NCBI RefSeq assembly: GCF_030052815.1 | Contig: NC_079498.1 | Coordinates: forward strand, 68,806,992-68,870,991 | DNA length: 64,000 nucleotides | Direction: 5' to 3' | Origin: Hevea brasiliensis | Taxonomy: Eukaryota > Streptophyta > Magnoliopsida > Malpighiales > Euphorbiaceae | Shown here: in pieces, positions 56,531 to 64,000 of the stretch | Layout: every line of letters begins with the position of its first letter | Position numbering within the stretch: the first letter of the stretch is position 1 | The notes under the pieces: generated by a model | Told to the model about the DNA's origin: nothing | Databases searched by the model: none | What the model saw: the letters and a program-made list of their open reading frames with translations, nothing else | Translations under genes and position numbers: made by a program

Positions 56531-57484
56531 ATGAGCGGCGCCGAAGGTCAGAGAGCGACAAGCCCTCCTTCCATTCAGTTCTCGTGGTCGTCGGATGAAG
56601 AAGAGGTGGTCGGGCCGAGCGCACAACCAGAACCTCCTAGGGTCTCCGTCCCAGCTCGGGGGCGGATCGCACCATCAAGGCATGCACCTTCTTCGGGAAG
56701 GGAGAATCTTCCTATGGACGAGCTGCCATCGATCTTGCAAGAATCCGATCTGCAATCGTTTAGCCAGGAGTACAACATTGAGCCCGATTCATATGAACTT
56801 ATCCAGTGTCACGGCGATCACCGAGTCGATCACTCCGTTGAAGGGAATGACATGGTGATGGTATACGAGGAACAGTTAAAGGCTGGTCTTCGGTTCCCTT
56901 TGGACGACTTCTTCAAGGAGGTCCTAAAATTTCACCGAGTGTGCATTGCCCAAATTCACCTTAACTCGTGGCGGATCTTGGTAGCCTTCCGAGGCCTGTG
57001 CCGAGCTAAGGAAATTAGACCTACGGCTAAGGTGTTCGCCGAACTGCACAGGCTAAGTCGCCGAAAGGACGACGAGCACTGGTTCTTTCAGGCGAAGCCT
57101 CATTGCGGGCTCTTCACCGATCTGCCCTCCTCCCTTAAGAATTGGAAGAACCGCTTCTTTATTCTGAGGAGCAAAAATCCGACCTGCTTCGAGGACTTCC
57201 CCCGTAGCTGGTGGCACCAGGGGCCCTTGATTCCGAAGCGTATTATCCTGAACAAGGAGGAAAACCTAATAGTGATGGAGCTGAAGAATCAAGCTGCCAC
57301 TCAAAAGTACTCCTGTTTAGATGCGGTGACTGCCGAGCTGTATCATTGGACGATGGAGTTGATCACGGGTGAAAGTCGCGGGCTTCAGCTCTCTGATCGT
57401 GGCATTGGTATTTTCTATTTCTCAGATCTTTGGACCTTAGCGATCTCACTGACCTCTTTTTTGTGCCGGTATGGCGGGTGGTGA
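56531..57484 (+). CDS. LTR antisense ORF A, second copy
   Basis: Copy of 39182-40135 with about 11 nucleotide differences, several silent and none disrupting the frame. Here the frame is open further upstream (to 56405, MPFYISIAVPK), because the local sequence after the TATA box differs from the other LTR. Since that extension is absent in the other copy, I place the start at 56531. The same PF04195-like domain is visible. Read-through from this copy would run out of the element into the U6 and Cassandra sequences at 58948 onward. Confidence 0.7.
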   Translation: MSGAEGQRATSPPSIQFSWSSDEEEVVGPSAQPEPPRVSVPARGRIAPSRHAPSSGRENLPMDELPSILQESDLQSFSQEYNIEPDSYELIQCHGDHRVDHSVEGNDMVMVYEEQLKAGLRFPLDDFFKEVLKFHRVCIAQIHLNSWRILVAFRGLCRAKEIRPTAKVFAELHRLSRRKDDEHWFFQAKPHCGLFTDLPSSLKNWKNRFFILRSKNPTCFEDFPRSWWHQGPLIPKRIILNKEENLIVMELKNQAATQKYSCLDAVTAELYHWTMELITGESRGLQLSDRGIGIFYFSDLWTLAISLTSFLCRYGGW

Positions 57485-58385
57485 AGGTTCCAGGAAGCGG
57501 AAGAAGGAAAGAGAGATCTCCCGGAAGATAAAGGAGATGAAGCGTTCAGAAATGCTTCGAACACCCAGTCATGAACCTGGGGAGATCCAAAGAAGCCCGC
57601 CTCGACCTTTGGGACCGCCGATGGCCGAAGCTGTCCGATCTCCTCCTCAACAGGAAGAGCCGCCTCCACCTCCTCCAGTTGCTCCAAGCACAGAAGGGGG
57701 TCATTCTCGACCTCCTACGAGGCCCCCTTCTCGTGGCGCCCAAGTGCTGATCGCTTCTCTGGAGAACAACCGGACTGTTCGGGAGAACCCCGATTTTGCC
57801 AAAGTCTTGGGGTCTTCCATCTGCCTTCGGGAGGATCAGGACAGACTCTCTCCGGACAATCTTGACGACATCCTGACCCGATCTATGAGCTTAAATGTAG
57901 AGTGCTTGGTGAACCAGCACGTAGTCCGGGAAAAGGCTCACCGCCTGGGTAAGGAGGTCGAGAAGAAGAGTCAAGAAGTGGCATCCCTCCGATCCCAACT
58001 CTCATCCGCTCAAGATTACATTTCTCAAATTGAGGGGCGAATGAAGTACTATGAGGATAAGCTGGCCGAACAGGCTCATGTTCTGGCTGAAAGGGATCAG
58101 GCTCTTGGAGAAGTCCAGGCACTCCGGGCCAACGAAGCTGCTCAGGTCGCTCATCTCACCGAGGAGCTTAAGGTAAAAGATGAAGAGATGGTGACAGGAA
58201 TAGCCGGTGCTTACGTGAGTGCTCACAAGGATCTCTTGGCCGAGCTCCAGAAGCGTTACCCAGAGGAGGACTTCTCTTGGATGGCCGACCTGGCTCCCGG
58301 AGGCGAGGGTGAAGATAGTGAAGAGGAGGGTGAGGGAGAGGGACAAAATGTAGATCAGGCTGGGGGTGATCCTCCAGCTGAATAA
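57471..58385 (+). CDS. LTR antisense ORF B, second copy
   Basis: Copy of 40122-41036 with six amino-acid differences over 304 residues and no disruption. It has the same basic N-terminus, Pro-rich segment, coiled coil and acidic tail. After the stop, AATGAATG-like sequence (58428-58437) could serve as a weak polyadenylation signal. Confidence 0.7.
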   Translation: MAGGEGSRKRKKEREISRKIKEMKRSEMLRTPSHEPGEIQRSPPRPLGPPMAEAVRSPPQQEEPPPPPPVAPSTEGGHSRPPTRPPSRGAQVLIASLENNRTVRENPDFAKVLGSSICLREDQDRLSPDNLDDILTRSMSLNVECLVNQHVVREKAHRLGKEVEKKSQEVASLRSQLSSAQDYISQIEGRMKYYEDKLAEQAHVLAERDQALGEVQALRANEAAQVAHLTEELKVKDEEMVTGIAGAYVSAHKDLLAELQKRYPEEDFSWMADLAPGGEGEDSEEEGEGEGQNVDQAGGDPPAE

Positions 58386-58947
58386 CTTGTACAAATTTTT
58401 TTGAAATGAAATGAAATTTCTCCTTTTGTTCAATGAATGATTGTGATCGAAAAATCTCTAAATTACTTAAGCACTTGATTGTCTGAGTATATCGAAGTAA
58501 CTGAGAGGGATTATTAACCTGTGTGAGAGATCGGAAAACATAAAGAGCATGAGATCGATAGGGAATCAACGTTAATCGGGTCTTGATTAAAATTGGAAAT
58601 TCGACTTGAACACTAAAGATCGAAATCCTCATTAAACCGGACCAAAACCTTAGCTCTTAAACTTTTGAAAGGGAGATCGGCAATAAAACCGGTAAGAAAA
58701 GATCTAGTTCACTTTGTTTATACTACAACAGGTCGGAGAGATCGGTGAGCGATTTAATAGACTGGTAAGGATTTGACTGATGTGAGGACTTAGCATTAAT
58801 TTAATTCTTTGTGAGGAGAGATCGGAAATGTGACTGTCTATCAAAGAGAGATCGGAAATGTGATTAGCTGTTAAAAGGAGACTTAGTACTGAGGTCAGTT
58901 TCAAAGTTTTATTGATTTTGGGGATCGGCCAAAATATGGTGTCGACA

Positions 58948-59024
58948 GGAATGATACAGAGAAGATTAGCATGGCCCCTAGGCAAGGATGACACGCACAA
59001 ATCAAGAAATGGTCCAAATTTTTT
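58948..59024 (+). ncRNA. U6 snRNA-like sequence, 3' part (pseudogene)
   Basis: After the duplicated GGAAT, GATACAGAGAAGATTAGCAT (with the intact ACAGAGA box) and the rest of U6 follow to GGTCCAAATTTTTT. Differences from plant U6 as I know it are CCCTAGGC for CCCTGCGC and ATCAAG for ATCGAG. With 36531-36555 it makes a copy from nucleotide 8 to the oligo-T end. The ORF 58912-59361 that spans it is an accident of the junctions. Confidence 0.92.
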
Positions 59025-59116
59025 AAATAAAGGTCCCTTAGGCAAATCCCACATTAACAAAGCACGGAGATGGTCTTGGATTCAAAAAGTAATGATATAT
59101 AAAATGGGAAAACTAA
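59025..59116 (+). mobile_element. Cassandra LTR 5' fragment (inverted piece of LTR C)
   Basis: AAAGGTCCCTTA (PPT end) plus the first ~75 bases of a Cassandra LTR (CAAATCCCACATTAACAAAG to AAAACTAA). It is complementary in orientation to the array at 23622-24532 and supplies the part missing from LTR C, apart from about 5 bases. The TATA-like ATATATAAAA is retained near 59095. Confidence 0.82.
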
Positions 59117-59466
59117 GTCCTCGCTTCATTGGGCTGTATGAGGTTCTGGAAAGAGTGGTTCCATTGGCATATAGACTTGCATTGCCTGTGGAGTTGGAAA
59201 AGATTCACAATGTCTTCCATGTCTCCATGTTGAGGAGGTACAGATCAGACCCCTTTCACATTTTGCCAATAGAGGAGATTGAGGTGAATCCAGACCTGAC
59301 ATATGATGAAGAGCCCATAAAGATCTTGGCACATGAGGTGAAGCAGTTGAGGAACAAATAGATACCTCTAGTCAAAGTACTGTGGAACCATCATTCAGGC
59401 TAGGAGGCTACATGGGAGTGTGAGGAGGACATGAGGAGACAGCACCCACAGCTATTCAGAGACTGA
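59117..59466 (+). pseudogene. Integrase C-terminal tail of the chimera's gypsy body
   Basis: It starts in the GPY/F region ([15 protein letters not shown]), continues [18 protein letters not shown] and [19 protein letters not shown], then hits TAG for Gln after QLRNK (59359-59361) and another TAG after NHHSG; the ancestral stop is 59464-59466. Everything upstream (RNase H, integrase core) is missing at the inversion breakpoint. It is followed by a PPT and a complete LTR. Confidence 0.88.
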
Positions 59467-59514
59467 GACCAGGTAAATTTCGAGGACGAAATTTATTTTT
59501 AAGGATGGGAGAAT

Positions 59515-60052
59515 TGTAACACTCCGAACCTCCGAGTTATGAATAGTACCATTTTTGGTCCGTGACTAATACTATTCAAAAACACCTTGAGGACCAAAAA
59601 TAAATAGAAAATTAATTGAGATAGACACAATAAAAATCCTAGTGAACAAAAAAGCTAAGGACTCATCGGGTATTATAAAAAGAAGGATTATGACCCGATG
59701 AGGGGCATTTTGGTCAATTCACCTTAAGAGTTGACTTTTGACCAAAATATCAATTAAATTAAATGAAATTAATGAATTGAATTATGGGGTAAAAATTGAA
59801 GAAAAATTCAAGTAAAAATATGTAAGGGAAAATTTAGGAAATGAAAACTTAAACTTTCATTTCCATTATGACAAAATTAAAATGAAAGACTTATGGGTTT
59901 TTGATAGTTAAATTTAATTATTTAATTAAAAGGAAAAATTAAGTGTAAATGTAAAAAAAAAAAGGAATAAAAATTTAAGTTTAATTATCCTTATGGCACA
60001 ATTAAAATTTATAATTTTAATAAGTTAATTTTGGGGATAAATAAATAAATAA

Positions 60053-60119
<67 letters not shown>

Positions 60120-63043
60120 AAGACAAATGTCTTCTTCATTTCTTTTTATTCATAAGATACCACTACCCTCTCCTCTCTCTTCCTCTCTCTCTCTTTTTCT
60201 CTTCTTCTTCCACCTCTTCCTCTCATTGATTTCCCCTCCCAAGTTTTAATTCCCTTAAATTCCCTTCATAAATTCCATAGCTCACTGAAAGAAAACATCA
60301 AAGAGATCTTTGATTGAGAGATTAAAAGCAAGGAGAACAAGAATTGGAAGAAAAGTGAAGTTGGAAAGAAATCAACAAGAGGTAAGTTTCTTTTCATGTT
60401 AGATTAGTTGTATAAACTTGGAATGAAGTTAATTTATGATGAAATTTCATAAGAAAATGAAAGAAAATATGTATGGAACCTAAACTAGTTTTTTGGCCAA
60501 ATGAGAGAAAAATTAGGGTTTGATGTATTTTTAGTTAAATTGATGATAAATCTAAGTTAAAGTAAAGTAGTATGCATGATTGGAAGTAGTAAGATTTCAT
60601 GGGATTGCATATATTGAATTATGAAAGATTAAGGTTCATAGGGAAATTGGGTTTTGGTGCTAGAGAGTGAAGTTGGTGTGTGTAGTGTTAAATTATGATC
60701 ATTTGAGGTTTATTTAGTTTGAATTGACATTGGATTGATGAGTGGAAGTAATGAAATGGTAGGATTAGGGAAAATTACAAACTTTGGTGTTTGAAAATTA
60801 TGGGGTTTGTGCTAGGAAGTGCCATTGATGTGTTAATGCTAAATTAAAGTCATTTTGGGTGAATTAAATGTGAATTGAGGTTGGTTAATGGAAGTAATTG
60901 AAGAAATGAAAAATTGAACTTAGGGCAGAATTTTGGACACTGATATCAGTGTGTTTGGAAGCCCAAAACTTAAGCTACACAACTCCAATTGTTGTGAACC
61001 CAATTGGAAACGAAACTTAAGACATAGGGCTAGAATTTTCATGAAGATATCATGCCCCGAAAATGACCTTAAGCTACCCGAAATGAGCCTTGAAATGGGA
61101 GATAAAATTCTGGAACCTGCAGAATTATGCACGTGAACAGTAAAGTTTAAACAGCCATAACTCTCTCTATAAAACACTAATTTAGGTGATTCTTGAATCG
61201 ATGTAAACCTAAGATATAGTAGAACATTTCATATGAAGAATGTTAGGCCAAATTATGAGCTTAACTCAATCAAATTGCGGAACGAATTCGGGTCACCGAA
61301 TCTGCCAGAATCTGGGCACCTAAAATTGACCAAATGAACTATAAATTTTGCAAAGCTATAACTCTCGCTAGAAAACTCCGATTTATGCGATTCTTGAACT
61401 GATGGAAACTTAAGACATAGTAGAACATTTCGTATGAAGAACATTAGACCAAATTATGGACTTAACTTGATCAAATTGCTGAACAAAGTTGGATTAATAA
61501 ATCTGCCAGAGCTGATTCTGCAGCATGAACAGTGACGTAAACAGTAACTGTATTTTGGTCATAACTTGAGCTACACAACTCCGAATTAGGCGATTCAAAA
61601 AGGAAAATAAAGTTAAGACCTAAATGAAAAATTTTCATGAAGAATACCTCATCAAATTATGATCGAAACTAAGTAAAAATTGGGTTCAAATATTGGGGCA
61701 CCAAGCTGTCCCAAAACCAAAATATTCTAAAATTTTCAAAGCTAACTTGGGATGCATTAGACATGCATGTAATGAGTTCTTGGCAGCAATTGAGATTGGT
61801 ATTGAGGTATTCTATTTGTGTATTTTTAGTAGAAAAAGAAGTTAAAACGGACAAGGAGAAGTAGGTAACAAGAAAGGAGAGCATTGAAGGTTTGTGCACA
61901 ATTAACCTTTTTCTTTGTTTTAGCTTCATAAATTGATTTGAATGAGTTTATTTGAATGAGTTTGATTTGAAATGATTTTATTTTGAATGAGGTATGTTTT
62001 TCTCTTGTATTTGAGGAATTTGTGTGTTGCCACCCCTTTTATGGGTTTTATGATAATTTGAATATGTTATTGTTTTGCAAACGTGATTATTGATTTAGAA
62101 ACTCTTAAAAGTTGTTTTGAAACCACAGTTAGCATGACAGTCCCTTCCGAACTCCCCAGTAGTAACGACTACTTGGGGTTTTATAATTGATATTGATTAT
62201 GTCTCCCATTAATAATGGTTAGTGGGGTAATACTACATGAGTACTCATTAGCTAGCTAGCCCTTCCCTCATTAATAATGGTTAGTGAGGTTGAGATTGTT
62301 TTGTCGTGGTGTACAACACGGCACTGATCATGAAATTTTGTGTCATGGCCTGAACTGTGTGTTGATGTTGGCAACACATGCTTTGTGAATTGTGATTTAT
62401 GAAGTATGATTTCTCATTTGAAATGTTATTCCAATAAATGGCTCTTATGAACTTAGAACTACTGTGAAGTTTTCATGCTTAAGAAAAATGTGATTTATTA
62501 TGCTTTGACAATTGTGTTTTTATCTTAAGTTTTAAAGTTATTAGTTGTGCACCACTGAGTGATATACTCAGCGATAGCTTCTTTATGTTGTCGCAGGTAA
62601 GGGAAATCAGAAGGCTATCGAGTGAGAGACTTGGAAGCAGCATTTGGTATTGATTGTAGGTATATATCGTAGGTATACCCCTGTAATTTCCTTTTGATGT
62701 ATTTTGCACCTATATGCATGATGTACGGACATTGAGCAGTTTGTATTTAAAAGCATTGCATTGCTATCACATTTTGAGTTTGTCACTATTTTGTATTTTA
62801 CTTTGAAACTTATGAAAATGTAACTTTTGCAATATTTATTCCATCATTATTTCCAATGAATGTTTACATGAAATTTTAACTATTCTCATACAGTTTTCCG
62901 CAAAAGAATTGATAAGATAAAAAGCTATGGTTTGTTTAAAATCCTTTGTAGCATAACTAATGGGTTATCGGTAGGTGGAGTCCGGTGATTCATTAGGTAT
63001 GCTACGGGAACATGTCATGCCTTACAAGGGATAAGGTGTGACA
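59515..63043 (+). repeat. Complete gypsy 3' LTR of the chimera (3,529 bp)
   Basis: It starts TGTAACACTCCG after a PPT (AAGGATGGGAGAAT) and ends AAGGTGTGACA, followed by the target duplication AAAAC. Its sequence differs clearly from LTRs of elements 1-3, though ends and organisation are shared. It contains an (AT) microsatellite and a CT-rich stretch (60150-60240). No gene: the ORFs at 60920, 60933, 61253, 61669 and 62479 are chance frames. Confidence 0.9.
60059..60117. repeat. (AT)n microsatellite, about 29 repeats
   Basis: An uninterrupted AT dinucleotide run inside the LTR, preceded by an AAAT/ATAA-rich stretch. Confidence 0.97.
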
Positions 63044-64000
63044 AAAACAATTATTGAGGGATCAAATATGAAATTCATCCAGCTAGGGTTAGGGTTTGTT
63101 ATGAATGAGTTTGATGGTTTTGAATAGTTATCTGAAGTGAATTAGGTGTGTAGAACATGAATACACACTTTAAATTACATTAGATTGAGCTTTGTGTGTA
63201 GCTAGGATTTTGAGCATGTGAAAAATTAAAGAAAAATTTAAGAATTGGCCAAATGATGTTATTGACCTTATTTGAATTGAGAAATGGTCAATTGTGACCA
63301 TTTGTGGTGTGTATGAATTGTTGGAAACAAGTTTAAATTCGGATTAGTGAGGGTCAATCTGCAGGTAGCTTGACCTAGGTCCCTTTCAGGGATCAAAACT
63401 AAAAATTTACTAACCCAATTAGTGTGAAGCTAATTGGGAATGAAAATAAACACAAAATGGCACATTTTTCATTCGGGAATTATGCCCAGAAAGGGACCAT
63501 AACTTAGTGAACAATTAGGCCAAATTCGGAATTGGCAAACTGACCTGTACAAAAATAACCAAATGAACAGTAGTTACGTAAATGACCATAACTTGGTCTA
63601 GGAAGGTCCAAATGACCTGAATGTTTACCAGTAGAAAGCTGAGACATAGCCCTACAACTTTCATGAAGAAAACAAACCCAAATTTTTACCATAACAAGTT
63701 TGAAAATCTATCTGCAGTCAACCACAAAAATTGCCAAAATCCAGAATTTGCTCAGAATTTTGGGTAACCCCAAATCCAACCAGCCATGTTTAAATGGCTA
63801 TAACTTAGGCTACAAAACTCCAAATGGAGTGATTCAAAAAGGGAAATAAAGTTAAGACAATAAGGAATAACTTCTATGAAGAAAACTTAGCCAAATTATC
63901 ACAGAAACATGACCAATGGAACAGTGCAAAACTGAACTCTAAAACTGAAAATTTAAAATTTTTGCCAAGGGACTTGAAGTTTGAGAAAAAAACAAAAACC
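63044..64000 (+). repeat. 3' LTR of element 3, second part (runs off the window)
   Basis: Resumes the LTR broken at 23621. AAAACAATTATTGAGGG aligns with the reverse complement of the element 2 LTR near 21340, and the match continues to the window end (63480 onward corresponds to about 20900 downward). The LTR would extend roughly 1.5 kb further. The minus-strand ORF 63504-63692 is an LTR artefact. Confidence 0.85.

Larger units (their letters stand above)
36556..58947 (-). mobile_element. Ogre/Tat-type gypsy element, 22.4 kb, young
   Basis: LTRs of 5,043 bp (36556-41598) and 5,041 bp (53907-58947) have TG/CA ends and a perfect 5-bp duplication GGAAT (36551-36555 and 58948-58952). On the minus strand the order is PBS of tRNA-Arg type, ORF1, gag-protease, intron-like spacer, RT, RNase H, second (archaeal-type) RNase H, integrase, long 3' UTR with two repeat systems, PPT. 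Extra ORF1, dual RNase H, huge LTRs and this PBS define the Ogre/Tat group. Coding damage is light: tandem stops in ORF1, two stops in gag-pro, shifts at 45330 and about 44390. The LTRs also bear antisense ORFs. Confidence 0.93.
53907..58947 (-). repeat. 5' LTR of the Ogre-like element (5,041 bp)
   Basis: It is collinear with 36556-41598 and about 99% identical by eye. It repeats the 59-bp array (54300-54580), sense TATA (55578-55585), antisense TATA (56369-56378) and both antisense ORFs (56531-57484 and 57471-58385). Confidence 0.94.
23622..63043. mobile_element. Chimeric retroelement block (Cassandra + U6 + gypsy) with later copia and Ogre insertions
   Basis: The block starts TGTAA (terminus of a Cassandra LTR) and ends GTGTGACA (terminus of a gypsy LTR). 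It sits precisely between AAAGC (23617-23621) and AAAAC (63044-63048) in an LTR whose uninterrupted homologue reads GAAACAAAACAAATTT. That is a 5-bp target duplication with one later change, the signature of a single integration. Without the nested copia (26153-36112) and Ogre (36556-58947), the block is about 7 kb: Cassandra array, gypsy RT-PR-gag (minus), U6, Cassandra LTR piece (plus), gypsy integrase tail and LTR (plus). An inversion explains the mixed orientation. The alternative is separate events converging on one site through TGTAA microhomology. Confidence 0.7.

Noticed and set aside
58912..59361. A 149-codon ORF spanning LTR, U6, Cassandra and integrase
   Set aside because: Only its end (from about 59117) is real integrase sequence; the rest is a chance open frame across junctions.

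Overview
This is nuclear DNA from a flowering plant. It is AT-rich and packed almost wall to wall with LTR retrotransposons: chromodomain Ty3/gypsy elements (Tekay/Del-like), a Ty1/copia element, a giant Ogre/Tat-type gypsy element and a 5S-bearing TRIM (Cassandra-like). I found no ordinary host gene. Codon style and element families fit a eudicot with a repeat-rich genome; a Malpighiales/Euphorbiaceae source such as rubber tree or cassava is only an impression.

Layout: two neighbouring stacks of nested insertions. LEFT STACK (1-22314): a minus-strand Tekay-like gypsy element (11793-22314) has its left LTR interrupted by a plus-strand gypsy element (2081-11792, 4.06-kb LTRs, internally deleted). 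That element's 5' LTR is in turn interrupted by a copia LTR (1-2080). RIGHT STACK (22512-64000): the LTR of a plus-strand gypsy element (22658-23621, resuming at 63044) carries one insertion block, 23622-63043, flanked by a 5-bp duplication (AAAGC/AAAAC). The block is a chimera: 2.5 Cassandra units, a U6 snRNA copy and a truncated gypsy body ending in a complete 3.5-kb LTR. An internal inversion (breakpoints 24532/24533 and 59116/59117) scrambles it; undoing the inversion on paper gives Cassandra - U6 - gag - PR - RT - INT tail - LTR. Two later insertions sit inside: a 10-kb copia element (26153-36112) in the gag zinc-knuckle region, and a 22.4-kb Ogre-like element (36556-58947) inserted inside the U6 sequence with a perfect GGAAT duplication.

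The Ogre-like element is the youngest (its 5.04-kb LTRs differ by about 1% by eye) and the most informative. It has a tRNA-Arg-type primer site, an extra ORF1 with a coiled coil, gag-protease, an intron-like spacer, RT, two RNase H domains and integrase, all on the minus strand and broken by only a few stops and frameshifts. Its 3' UTR carries six covarying GNRA hairpins and an 18-copy 61-bp satellite-like array. Its LTRs carry a plus-strand (antisense) two-ORF unit with its own TATA box, so each LTR looks bidirectional.

Most promising observations: the Cassandra/U6/gypsy chimera integrated as one unit, the covarying 3' UTR hairpin array, and the antisense gene unit inside the Ogre LTRs.
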